From positions 1-64,000 of the forward strand of contig NZ_RXOZ01000012.1 in the NCBI RefSeq assembly GCF_003991205.1: a stretch of DNA of 64,000 nt, written 5' to 3'. This stretch comes from Georgenia sp. SYP-B2076. Its GTDB lineage: Bacteria; Actinomycetota; Actinomycetes; Actinomycetales; Actinomycetaceae. A program made the position numbers and the translations under genes. The notes beneath the pieces were generated by a model. The model made no database searches, was not told the origin of the DNA, and worked only from the letters and a program-made list of their open reading frames with translations. Positions 50,726 to 59,346 of the stretch are shown one piece after another. Numbering within the stretch: position 1 is the stretch's first letter; each line of letters starts with the position of its first letter.

Positions 50726-52507
50726 ATGGATCCCCGCCCGAGCAACGCCCCCGCAGGCCCGCCGTCCGGTGCTACCGGCCACACCCGCGCCGCCGGCAGC
50801 GCCGGCCCGCCCGCCGGGAGCGCCGCCCCGCCCGCCGGGAGCGCCGCCCCGCCCGCCGGCACCGCCGCGCAGCTCGGCGCGCTGCGAGGGGACCTCGCCC
50901 CGTTCACCGTTGACGGCGTCGCGGAGCTCCTCGGTGACGTCGCGGGCGCCGCGCTGCGCCGGGAGCAGCGGGTGCCCGCCGTGCGCACGGCTCGCGCCGC
51001 GGAGGGACCCGTCGCCACCCTGCTGCGGTTGTTCATGCTCGGCGACGACGTCACCCGAGGCGAGCTGGCCGCCGCGCTACCCGCCACGACAGCCGACGGC
51101 GCGGCGGCGCTCGGGCTGGTGACCGCCGCCGGCCACGGTGACGACGACCCCGTGCGCGCCCTCGTGGACCTGCGCCCCTACGGCGCCACCGACGCCGCGG
51201 GCACGGCCCACTGGTGGGTGGCCTCCGACCTCGGCGAGCTCGCCACCGCCGCGCCCCTGCACGCCGACCACGTGCTCGGCATCGGCGGCGCGTCGATCAC
51301 GCTGGCCCAGCTCACCGTGCGGGACCCACGCCGGCGCACCCTCGACCTCGGCACCGGCTGCGGGATCCAGGCCCTGCACGCCACCCGCCACAGCGCCGCC
51401 GTCGTGGCCACCGACATCTCGGCGCGCGCGCTGGCCTTCGCCGGCTTCAACGCGGCCCTGGCGGGGGAGTGCCTGGACCTGCGCGCCGGGTCGATGCTCG
51501 AGCCGGTCGACGGCGAGACCTTCGACCTGGTCGTGTCCAACCCGCCATTCGTCATCACCCCGGCCGCCGCCTACGACGCCGGCCTGCCGCTCATGGAGTA
51601 CCGCGACGGCGGGCGCGGCGGCGACGACCTGGTGCGCGACCTCGTCGCCGGCGTCGGCGCCCATCTCGCCCCGGGCGGGGTGGCCCAGCTCCTCGGCAAC
51701 TGGGAGCACCACGAGGGCCAGGACTGGCGCGAGCGCGTCCTGGGCTGGCTCGAGGCCTCCGGCCTGGACGGCTGGGTGGTCCAGCGCGAGGTCCAGGATC
51801 CCGCCGAGTACGCCGAGCTGTGGCTGCGCGACGGCGGGCTGCGCGCCGACCTCGACCGCGGCGCCTACGAGGCGGCCTACGCCGCCTGGCTGGGGGACTT
51901 CGAGGCCCGCGGCGTCGAGGGCGTGGGCTTCGGGTACGTGGTGCTGCACCGGCCCGACGACGCCGGTCCCGCCGGGTCCCCGCGGTCCCCCTGGAAACGG
52001 GTCGAGGAGGTCACCGGGCCGGTCCGCCAGCCCCTCGGCGGGCACGTCGCCGACGTCCTGGCCACGCGCGCCTGGCTCGCCGGCCTCGGGATCGGCGGCG
52101 AGCCGGGGGGCCGGTCCGGCGGCCCCGGCCGCGGCGATTCGGCCGGCGGCGCGGTTCTCAGCGGCCCGGCCGGCGCTCCCGGCCGCAGCGGCCCGGCCGG
52201 GCTCGGCGCGCTCACGGCGCAGCGCCTGGTCGTGTCCGGGGACGTCACCGAGGAGCGGTACCTGGCGCCCGGCGAGCAGGACCCGCAGGTGCTGCAGCTG
52301 CGCCAGGGCGGGGGCCTGGGCCGGGTCGTGCGCCCGGGCACGCTCGTGGCCGGGGCCGTCGGGGCGTGCGACGGGGACCTGACCCTCGGGCAGATCATCG
52401 GGGGCCTGGCCGCGCTGCTCGAGGTGCCCGCGGACGACGTCGCCGCCGAGGTCCTCCCCGCCGCCCGCGACCTGCTCCTTGACGGCTTCCTCCACCCGGC
52501 GCCCTGA
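50726..52507 (+). CDS. Class I SAM-dependent methyltransferase (NPPF type)
   Basis: A 593-residue protein. The first 45 residues include three 7-residue repeats PPAGSAA encoded by 21-bp DNA repeats (50807-50869). The central methyltransferase domain has RTLDLGTGCGIQALHATRHS (SAM loop), VVATDISARALAFAGFNAAL and the catalytic VSNPPFVITP, the NPPF/Y motif of N-methyltransferases acting on amide or amino groups of proteins or nucleic acids. A large C-terminal domain (about 400-593) resembles what accompanies this enzyme in other actinobacteria. TAGGCT (50713-50718) predicts a leaderless mRNA. Confidence 0.82.
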   Translation: MDPRPSNAPAGPPSGATGHTRAAGSAGPPAGSAAPPAGSAAPPAGTAAQLGALRGDLAPFTVDGVAELLGDVAGAALRREQRVPAVRTARAAEGPVATLLRLFMLGDDVTRGELAAALPATTADGAAALGLVTAAGHGDDDPVRALVDLRPYGATDAAGTAHWWVASDLGELATAAPLHADHVLGIGGASITLAQLTVRDPRRRTLDLGTGCGIQALHATRHSAAVVATDISARALAFAGFNAALAGECLDLRAGSMLEPVDGETFDLVVSNPPFVITPAAAYDAGLPLMEYRDGGRGGDDLVRDLVAGVGAHLAPGGVAQLLGNWEHHEGQDWRERVLGWLEASGLDGWVVQREVQDPAEYAELWLRDGGLRADLDRGAYEAAYAAWLGDFEARGVEGVGFGYVVLHRPDDAGPAGSPRSPWKRVEEVTGPVRQPLGGHVADVLATRAWLAGLGIGGEPGGRSGGPGRGDSAGGAVLSGPAGAPGRSGPAGLGALTAQRLVVSGDVTEERYLAPGEQDPQVLQLRQGGGLGRVVRPGTLVAGAVGACDGDLTLGQIIGGLAALLEVPADDVAAEVLPAARDLLLDGFLHPAP

Positions 52508-52615
52508 CCGGGACGCCATCCGCCCGTGACCGGCAGGGCCCCGGCGTGCCGCCCGCGTGCCCCTGTGCGCCCGTCCCCGGATGCGTCCTCCGGCCCGGCC
52601 CAGCACGATGGCGTC

Positions 52616-53473
52616 ATGGCTCCCGAGACACCGAAGATCCCCGCGCAGCAGCAGGAGTGGCCCGGCAGCGCGGAACAGCTGCGGCCGGCGCCCGACCACG
52701 GCGAGAGCGGCTACACCGGCCGCGAGCGTCTCGTCGGCAAGAGGGCCCTGATCACCGGGGGTGACTCCGGGATCGGCCGGGCCACCGCGATCGCGTTCGC
52801 CAAGGAGGGCGCCGACGTCGCGATCGCGTTCCTGCCCGAGGAGCAGGCCGACGCGGACGAGACGAAGCGGCAGGTCGAGGCGGCGGGGCGCACCTGCGTG
52901 CAGCTGCCCACCGACCAGCGCACCGAGCAGGCGAACATCGACCTCGCCGCAGGGGCGGTGCGCGCCCTCGGCGGGATCGACGTCCTCGTCAACAACGCCG
53001 GGTTCCAGATGGCTCAGGAGTCGTTGGAGGACTTCCCCGGCGACCAGATCGAACGCACCTTCGCGACCAACGTCTTCTCGACCTTCTGGCTCACGAAGGC
53101 GGTGGCCCCCGAGATGCAGCCGGGGTCCGCCGTCCTGAACACCACCTCCATCCAGGCCTTCGACCCCTCCGAGCCGCTGCTCGACTACGCCGCCACGAAG
53201 GCGGCGCTGAACAACCTCACCGTCAACCTCGCCGCCCAGCTGGGCCCGAAGGGCATCCGCGTCAACGCGGTGGCCCCGGGACCGATCTGGACCCCGCTGA
53301 TCCCCTCGACGTTCCCCGACTCGAAGGTCGAGGGCTTCGGGGAGAACACGCCGCTGGGCCGGGCGGGGCAGCCCATCGAGGTGGCCGCCGCGTTCGTCTT
53401 CCTCGCGAGCGACGAGGCGAGCTACGTCTCGGGCACCGTCCTCGGCGTGACCGGTGGCAAGGCCGTGTTCTGA
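52616..53473 (+). CDS. Short-chain dehydrogenase/reductase, general-stress type
   Basis: A 285-residue SDR with an extended N-terminus (IPAQQQEWPGSAEQLRPAPD) typical of the YghA/GSP39-like group. The cofactor motif is ALITGGDSGIGRATAIAFA, followed by VNNAG, the catalytic serine in NTTSIQAF and YAATK in LDYAATKAALNNL. The substrate is unknown; members are often induced by osmotic or general stress. ATG 52616 is used; the upstream in-frame sequence is Pro/Arg-rich and not like the family. Confidence 0.9.
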   Translation: MAPETPKIPAQQQEWPGSAEQLRPAPDHGESGYTGRERLVGKRALITGGDSGIGRATAIAFAKEGADVAIAFLPEEQADADETKRQVEAAGRTCVQLPTDQRTEQANIDLAAGAVRALGGIDVLVNNAGFQMAQESLEDFPGDQIERTFATNVFSTFWLTKAVAPEMQPGSAVLNTTSIQAFDPSEPLLDYAATKAALNNLTVNLAAQLGPKGIRVNAVAPGPIWTPLIPSTFPDSKVEGFGENTPLGRAGQPIEVAAAFVFLASDEASYVSGTVLGVTGGKAVF

Positions 53474-53505
53474 CGGGCGGGGGCGCCGGGGGCGGGAGAG
53501 GCGCC

Positions 53506-54207
53506 GTGACCGGCCGGCTCCCTGACCAGCCCGTGACGCTCGCGCTCACCCTGCAGCGCTGGCGGGACCTGACCTTCCTGCACTGGCGCGCGGACCCGGC
53601 CGTGATCGCGGCCCTGCTCCCGCCCGGCCTGGAGGTGGACACGTTCGACGACGCCGCCTGGCTCGGGGTCACGCCCTTCGTCATGGACGACGTCCGGACC
53701 CCCGGGACGCCGGCGGTGCCGCACCTCTCGCGCTTCCCCGAGGTGAACCTGCGCACCTACGTCCGGGCGGCCGACGGCGCCACGGGCATCTGGTTCTTCT
53801 CCCTGGACTGCGCCCGGCTGCCGGTGGTCGCCGCGCTGCGCACCCTCGGCCTGCCCTACCGGTGGGCCGAGATCGAGGTCGAGCCCGACGTCGGACGCAT
53901 CGCCTACCGCAGCCGCCGCCGGCAGGGCGGCATCCGGATGCAGGCCGCCGTGATCACGGGGTCAGCGGTCTCACCCGGCCCGCTCGAGAACTTCCTCACC
54001 GGCCGGTGGTCGGCCTTCACCCGGCGGGCGGGGCGCCTGTGGCGGGTGCCCGTCGAGCACGACCCCTGGCCGCTGCACACCGCGACGGCGCGCGCCGACG
54101 TCGGCCAGCTCTTCGCGGCGGCGGGCCTGCCGCCCCCGGCGGGTGGCCCCTTGGCGCACTTCAGCCCCGGCGTGTCGGTGCGCATCGGCGTCCCCCGGCC
54201 GGTGTGA
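53506..54207 (+). CDS. DUF2071 (YqjF family) protein
   Basis: A 233-residue protein with the DUF2071 pattern: MTFLHW-like LTFLHWRADPAVIAALLPPG, LEVDTFDDAAWLGVTPFVM, VNLRTYVRAADGATGIWFFS and the C-terminal HTATARADVGQLFAAAGLPP. The acetoacetate-decarboxylase-like fold is known for the family, its activity is not. GTG 53506 is 32 bases past the SDR stop and follows GGGAGAGG, so the two genes may be cotranscribed. Its 3' end faces the convergent kinase gene 16 bases away. Confidence 0.85.
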   Translation: MTGRLPDQPVTLALTLQRWRDLTFLHWRADPAVIAALLPPGLEVDTFDDAAWLGVTPFVMDDVRTPGTPAVPHLSRFPEVNLRTYVRAADGATGIWFFSLDCARLPVVAALRTLGLPYRWAEIEVEPDVGRIAYRSRRRQGGIRMQAAVITGSAVSPGPLENFLTGRWSAFTRRAGRLWRVPVEHDPWPLHTATARADVGQLFAAAGLPPPAGGPLAHFSPGVSVRIGVPRPV

Positions 54208-54223
54208 CCGGGACGCGCGCGCC

Positions 54224-55816
54224 TCACGCCGCGGGCAGGGTGACGGTGAAGACGGTCCGGCCCGGCTCGCTGTCCACCCCGACACGGCCGCCGTGCGCGG
54301 CCACGACCGCCTGCACGATCGCCAGCCCCAGCCCCGTGGACCCCGTGGGCCCGGTGGCCCGCGACCGGCCGGCGTCGGCGCGGGCGAAGCGCTCGAAGAG
54401 GGTCCCGCGCACCGCGGCGGGGACGCCCGGCCCGTCGTCGCGGACCTCGACGACGACGTCACCGCCCACCGTCCGGACGCCGGTGACGACCGTCGTCCCG
54501 GGCGGGGTGTGCACGCGGGCGTTCGCGAGCAGGTTGACGAGGACCTGCTGCAACCGGTGCTCGTCGCCGACGACGACCGTGCGCCCGTCGTCGCCTCCCG
54601 TGGCTGCCGCCTGCGCGCCGTCCCAGCCGGTCTCGTCGCCGGCGTCGCCGGGGGCGCCGTCGCCGTCGGTGAGGGGCAGGTCCAGGTGCCAGCGGTGGTC
54701 CGGCCCGGCGGCGTGCGCGTCGGAGACGGCGTCGACCGCGAGGGCGGTGAGGTCGACCTCCGTCTGGTCGAGGGACCGGCCGGCGTCGAGCCGGGCGAGC
54801 AGCAGCAGGTCCTCGACCAGCTCGGTCATGCGGCGCGCCTCGGACTCCACGCGGCCCACCGCGCGCACCACCTCCTCGGGCAGCTCCCCGGGGCGGCGCC
54901 GAACCAGCTCGGCGTAGCCGCGGATCGAGGCGAGCGGGGTGCGCAGCTCGTGGCTGGCGTCGGCGACGAACTGGCGCACCTGGGTCTCGCTGCGATGGCG
55001 GGCGGCGAGCGCCCCCTCGACGTGGCCCAGCAGCTGGTTCAGCGCCGTGCCCACCTGCCCCACCTCCGTCCTCGGGTCGGTGTCCGCCGGGGCGACCCGC
55101 TCGGCGAGCGCGACCTCGCCGTGGTTGAGGGGCAGCTCGGAGACCCGGGTGGCGGTGGCGGCCACGCGCTCGAGCGGGCGCATCTCCCGGCGCACCACGG
55201 CGGCGCCGACGGCGGCCGCGAGCGCCAGGCCCACGGCGGCGACCACCGCCTCCGTCCCGACGTAGCTGCGCACGGTCGTGGTGAGGTCCGCGGTGGACAG
55301 GCCGGTGAGGACCGTGTCCCCGTCCGGCCGGGAGGCGGCGAGGACCCGGTAGGAACCCAGACCCGGCACGTCGACGGTGCGGGGCCCCACGCCGACGGGC
55401 ACGGCGGTCAGCGCCGCCTGCTGCCCGGTGGAGAGCGTGCGGAGCTCGCCAGACCTGTCGATGAGGCCGGAGCGGACCACGCCGTCGCGGACCGAGACGC
55501 TCAGCGTGCCGACGCGCTGCCCGAGGGCGCGGAGACCGCCGGGCGGCCCGGGTGACGGGTTGCCGGCCTCGTTGGGCTCGCGCTCCTCGCCGGACTCGTG
55601 CCTGCGTGCGTGCTCGGTGGCCCGGCCGCTGGCGGCCACCAGCTCGGTGTCGAGCTGGTGGAGCAGGGAGTCGCGCAGCCGCAGCGTCGAGAAGACCCCC
55701 ATCATCGCCGCCACCCCGGCGACCAGCGCGAGAACGACCACGACCAGGCGCCGGCGGAGCGTCCAGCTGCGCCGTCCCGGCCGGTGGGGTGGCCGCGGGG
55801 AGGCCGTCACGGTCAC
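54224..55816 (-). CDS. Two-component sensor histidine kinase
   Basis: A 530-residue membrane kinase: two transmembrane helices (LVVVVLALVAGVAAMMGVF near 25-43 and about 190-210) around a periplasmic sensor domain, a HAMP linker, the phosphoacceptor site FVADASHELRTPLASIRGYA, and an ATPase domain with VNLLANARVHTPP (N box), VRDDGPGVP (G1) and GSTGLGLAIVQAVVAAHGG (G2). The ATPase domain carries an acidic Gly/Asp-rich insert near residue 395. Its GTG start touches the stop of the response regulator gene; the signal it senses is unknown. Confidence 0.93.
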   Translation of the reverse strand: MTVTASPRPPHRPGRRSWTLRRRLVVVVLALVAGVAAMMGVFSTLRLRDSLLHQLDTELVAASGRATEHARRHESGEEREPNEAGNPSPGPPGGLRALGQRVGTLSVSVRDGVVRSGLIDRSGELRTLSTGQQAALTAVPVGVGPRTVDVPGLGSYRVLAASRPDGDTVLTGLSTADLTTTVRSYVGTEAVVAAVGLALAAAVGAAVVRREMRPLERVAATATRVSELPLNHGEVALAERVAPADTDPRTEVGQVGTALNQLLGHVEGALAARHRSETQVRQFVADASHELRTPLASIRGYAELVRRRPGELPEEVVRAVGRVESEARRMTELVEDLLLLARLDAGRSLDQTEVDLTALAVDAVSDAHAAGPDHRWHLDLPLTDGDGAPGDAGDETGWDGAQAAATGGDDGRTVVVGDEHRLQQVLVNLLANARVHTPPGTTVVTGVRTVGGDVVVEVRDDGPGVPAAVRGTLFERFARADAGRSRATGPTGSTGLGLAIVQAVVAAHGGRVGVDSEPGRTVFTVTLPAA

Positions 55817-56592
55817 GAGGTCACGAGGTCACGAGGTCGCACGCTGGCGCCGTCGGCGGGCTTGAGCACGTAGCCCACGCCCCGCAGCGTGTGGATCATC
55901 GGGGCGCGCCCGACGTCGATCTTGCGCCGCAGGTAGGAGATGTAGAGCTCGACGATGTTGGCGTGGCCGCCGAAGTCGTAGCTCCACACGCGGTCGAGGA
56001 TCTGCGCCTTGGACAGCACCCGGCGCGGGTTGCGCATGAAGTAGCGGAGCAGCTCGAACTCGGTGGCCGTGAGGCGGATCGGCTCGCCGGCCCGGGCCAC
56101 CTCGTGGCCGTCCTCGTCCATGGTCAGGTCGCCGACGGCGAGCACGGAGGGCTCCCGGGCCGCCGCCATCTGGCCGGTGCGGCGCAGCAGCGCCCGCAGC
56201 CGGGCGACGACCTCCTCGAGGCTGAACGGCTTGGTCACGTAGTCGTCCCCGCCCGCCGTCAGGCCGGCGACCCGGTCCTCGACGGCGTCCTTCGCGGTGA
56301 GGAACAGCACGGGCAGGAGCGGGTTGGTGACGCGGAACCGGCGCAGGACGTCGAGCCCGGACATGTCCGGGAGCATGATGTCGAGCACCACCACGTCGGG
56401 CTCCAGGCTCCGCGCGGCCTTGATGGCGCTGAGCCCGTCGAGGGCGGTGCTGACCGTCCAGCCCTCGTAGCGCAGGGCGGACGCCAGCAGCTCCGCCAGC
56501 ATGGGCTCGTCGTCGACCACGAGGGCGCGCACGGGGGAGCCGTCGGCGTGCGTGAGCGGTTCGAGGGCGTCGGTGGCGGTCATGGCGCCCAT
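55813..56592 (-). CDS. OmpR-family response regulator
   Basis: A 259-residue regulator. The receiver domain contains ALVVDDEPMLAELLASALRY (acidic pair), VVVLDIMLPDMSG (phosphoacceptor Asp) and FLTAKDAVEDRV / YVTKPF (conserved Thr and Lys). The C-terminal winged helix (LTATEFELLRYFMRNPRRVL, and RKIDVGRAPMIHTLRGVGY) is of the OmpR/PhoB type. The start may be ATG 56592 or 56583. It lies directly upstream of the kinase gene with overlapping ends, which makes them a cognate pair; targets are unknown. Confidence 0.94.
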   Translation of the reverse strand: MGAMTATDALEPLTHADGSPVRALVVDDEPMLAELLASALRYEGWTVSTALDGLSAIKAARSLEPDVVVLDIMLPDMSGLDVLRRFRVTNPLLPVLFLTAKDAVEDRVAGLTAGGDDYVTKPFSLEEVVARLRALLRRTGQMAAAREPSVLAVGDLTMDEDGHEVARAGEPIRLTATEFELLRYFMRNPRRVLSKAQILDRVWSYDFGGHANIVELYISYLRRKIDVGRAPMIHTLRGVGYVLKPADGASVRPRDLVTS

Positions 56593-56758
56593 GGTGCGAG
56601 CCCCGCCTGTGCGGGTCCTGGCACGAACCTGTGAAATGTCTGTGGCCTGCACGGCGGGCCGCCTCACCGGGTGCCTGCCGCTTCCCAGGCTCCACCCAGG
56701 ACGTCGTCGCACGGTAGGCACGTGGCCGGCGCCGCGCCGACCCGGAAGGAGGAGCGTG

Positions 56759-57082
56759 ATGCGCGTCACGACGGCGCCCGCACGAGGTGATGCCCCGGCG
56801 GCATCCTGGCTGACGGCCACCATCCGGCCCGCTGGGGTCCTCGCCCGCGAGGACGCCCCGCGGCTGCGGGACCTGCTGGAGGCACTGGCCGCGTCGGCGT
56901 CGCTCGTCGTGGTGGACCTCGGCGCGGCCCGCCTGCTCAGCACGGCGGCCGCGGCGGCGATCGAGGACGCCGCCGACGGTCTCGAGCGGCGCGGCGGGTG
57001 CCTGCTGTGCGTGGGGGCCGACCAGGCCTCGCGCCGCTGCCTGGCGTCGGTCGGGGCGCGCGCGGTCGTCCTCGACGGGTAG
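56759..57082 (+). CDS. Degenerate STAS-like protein
   Basis: A 107-residue protein with the STAS length and strand pattern: SLVVVDLGAARLLSTAAAAA in the place of the usual D-x-S-G loop, then IEDAADGLERRGGCLLCVGA. The phosphorylatable DS(S/T)G motif is replaced by STAAAA, so it cannot be controlled as a normal RsbV-type antagonist. A strong ribosome site AAGGAGG precedes ATG 56759 by six bases. It lies just upstream of the FUSC exporter gene on the same strand. Confidence 0.65.
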   Translation: MRVTTAPARGDAPAASWLTATIRPAGVLAREDAPRLRDLLEALAASASLVVVDLGAARLLSTAAAAAIEDAADGLERRGGCLLCVGADQASRRCLASVGARAVVLDG

Positions 57083-57123
57083 TCCGATGCGGACGGGAGC
57101 GCCGGACGACGGATGATGATCGC

Positions 57124-58254
57124 GTGCTTCCTCCCCGGCCTCTGCGCGCGCCGCACCCGACATCACGCCTCGCTCACCCGCCCCGCCGGGGCTGGCTGCG
57201 CCGCACCTGGGCGCGGCACCCCCGGGCCGCCCTGGCGATTCGGGCAGCCCTGGCCGCCGCGCTGGCGTGGGCGGTCGGGCAGGCGATCCCGGGCCCGACG
57301 GCGCAGTACCCGTACTACGCGCCACTCGGCGCCGTCATCGCCACCACCTTCAGCCTGGCCGGCTCGGTGCGGGAGTCGTTGCAGGCCGTCGCCAGCATCG
57401 GCCTGGGGGCGTTCATCGCATTCGGGGTGGGGGCCGTCGAGGCGCAGGCGGGGATGCTCGCGGTCTTCGTGGTCGTGGCCCTGGGGGTGCTGGTCGGCGG
57501 GTGGCGCCTGCTCGGTGACATGGGGTCGTGGGTGACGACGTCCGCCCTGTTCATCCTCATCATCGGCCGGGACGACCCGGTGGGTTACATCGGCGCCTAC
57601 ACCGGGCTCACCCTGCTGGGCGCGGCCATCGGCATCGCGGTGAACGTCGCCTTCCCGCCGCTGCCGCTCGCCCCCGCCCAGCTGGCCCTGACCCGCGTGC
57701 GCCGCGTGCTCACCGAGCAGCTCCATCACCTCGCCGACGGGCTCGACCGCGGGGAAGCGCCGGCCTCGGGGGAGTGGGACAGCCATCGCCGTTCCCTCGA
57801 TCCCGCGATGTGGGCGATGCGTGAGGCCCTCCACGACGCCGCCGAGGCGCGCCGGTGGAACCGGCGGACCCGCCGCTACGACGTCGCCATCGAGCGGCAG
57901 GACCGCCAGGCGAGTGCGCTCCAGCGCGCGGCGCTGCTCGTGGAGGACCTCAGCGACGTCGTCGTCGAGGAGGACCTGGCGGGACTGGAGCGCCCCGCGC
58001 TCGGCCCGCGCCTGCGGCCCGCGGCGGCCCGCGCCCTGCGCCTGCTCGGCGACGTCCTCGCGCAGGTGGAGGGCAGGGAGGAGGAGACGGAGGAGGTCAG
58101 GCGCGCCAGGGAGGCGCTGGACGCGCTGGCGCGGGAGGTGGTCGCCGCCGAGCGCGACGCCGGCCCGCACCTGGTGGCCGCCGGCCTCGTCGTGTCCGTG
58201 CGCCGCTGTCTCGAGGCCGCCACGGACCCGCCGCGCTTCCGGGTCGCGGGCTGA
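57124..58254 (+). CDS. FUSC family membrane protein (aromatic acid exporter-like)
   Basis: A 376-residue protein. About six N-terminal helices (ALAIRAALAAALAWAVGQAI, PYYAPLGAVIATTFSLAGSV, ...) are followed by an extended cytoplasmic helical region (about 190-376) rich in charged heptads such as REALHDAAEARRWNRRTRRY, as in FUSC/ArAE exporters. These move aromatic or other organic acids. GTG 57124 is used, 41 bases after the STAS-like gene. The start is not well supported by a ribosome site. Confidence 0.78.
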   Translation: MLPPRPLRAPHPTSRLAHPPRRGWLRRTWARHPRAALAIRAALAAALAWAVGQAIPGPTAQYPYYAPLGAVIATTFSLAGSVRESLQAVASIGLGAFIAFGVGAVEAQAGMLAVFVVVALGVLVGGWRLLGDMGSWVTTSALFILIIGRDDPVGYIGAYTGLTLLGAAIGIAVNVAFPPLPLAPAQLALTRVRRVLTEQLHHLADGLDRGEAPASGEWDSHRRSLDPAMWAMREALHDAAEARRWNRRTRRYDVAIERQDRQASALQRAALLVEDLSDVVVEEDLAGLERPALGPRLRPAAARALRLLGDVLAQVEGREEETEEVRRAREALDALAREVVAAERDAGPHLVAAGLVVSVRRCLEAATDPPRFRVAG

Positions 58255-58364
58255 GACCCTCCCGCCCGGCGCCCGGCGTCCGCCCGGGACCCTTGCCCGC
58301 CCGGGGAGCGCCACCGGAGCCCCGTACCCGAAACGCGGTGACCCGCGCCGGTTACGGTGGTCGG

Positions 58365-59222
58365 ATGACCGAGACCCTCCTCGTGCACGCACCCCGCTCG
58401 GACCTCGCGCGCCGCGCCGGCGGGCTCGTCCTCGCGGCGCTCGCGGCCGCCGCCGTCGTGGCGGTGTGGTGGTTCTTCGTCACCACGCACACCGGCCGGT
58501 CCCTGGACGACGTCGCCTACGTGGGCTCGCGCATCGGGCGTGGCCGGCTCTCGGACTACGCGCAGGCGGTGCTCGACGTCGTCTCCGTCCCGCTCCTCGT
58601 CCTCGTTATCGCCGTCACCACGGTCGTGGCGGCCCTGCGGCGGCAGTGGCTCCTCGTCCTCGGCGTCGGGGCGATGGTCGGCGCGATGAACCTCACGACG
58701 CAGGTCCTGAAGTACCGGGTCTTCACCCGACCGGACCTGGACGACCCGGGCACCTTCGACGCCAACACCCTGCCCAGCGGGCACACGACCGTCGCGGGCT
58801 CGGTCGCGGTCGCCGTCCTGCTCGTCGTGCCGCCGCGCTGGCGGTGGCTCGCCGCCCTGGTGGGTGCCGGCTACACGGGCCTGACCGGGCTGGCCACGAT
58901 GATCAACGGGTGGCACCGGGCCTCCGACGTCGTCGCCGGCGTCCTGGTCGTCGCCGCCTGGGCGCTGCTCGCCCAGGCGCTGGCCGGGCCGGGCGACGCC
59001 GACGGGCGCACGCGCGCCGTCATGAACCTGCTGGGGCTCGTCGGCGCGGGGGCCGCCGTCGTGGCGGGCCTCGCGCTCGTCGTCACGCGGTGGGCCGACG
59101 CCGACCCGTCGCGTGTGGAGCGCCTGCTCGCCTACGGTGGCGCCAGCATGGGTGTGCTCGCGGTGGTGTGCCTGGCCACCGCCGCGATGCTGCTCGTGGG
59201 GACCCGGAAGGCGCGGCGCTGA
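58365..59222 (+). CDS. PAP2 superfamily membrane phosphatase
   Basis: A 285-residue membrane protein of about six helices with the acid-phosphatase motifs KYRVFTRPDLDDP (variant of KxxxxxxRP), LPSGHTTVAGSVAVA (PSGH) and NGWHRASDVVAGVLV (SRxxxxxHxxxD-type, here with HRASD). Such proteins dephosphorylate lipids such as undecaprenyl pyrophosphate or phosphatidic acid. TACGGT at 58353-58358, six bases before ATG 58365, predicts a leaderless mRNA. Confidence 0.87.
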   Translation: MTETLLVHAPRSDLARRAGGLVLAALAAAAVVAVWWFFVTTHTGRSLDDVAYVGSRIGRGRLSDYAQAVLDVVSVPLLVLVIAVTTVVAALRRQWLLVLGVGAMVGAMNLTTQVLKYRVFTRPDLDDPGTFDANTLPSGHTTVAGSVAVAVLLVVPPRWRWLAALVGAGYTGLTGLATMINGWHRASDVVAGVLVVAAWALLAQALAGPGDADGRTRAVMNLLGLVGAGAAVVAGLALVVTRWADADPSRVERLLAYGGASMGVLAVVCLATAAMLLVGTRKARR

Positions 59223-59346
59223 CCGCGCCCCGTCCCCACAGGGCGGGCGGGCCGGACTCACCACCTGTCGCACCGACGATGTACGGTCACCCCGGAACCC
59301 GTGGCCGGTCAACCAGACGGCCAGAAACTGATGTGAGGTAGTCCGC

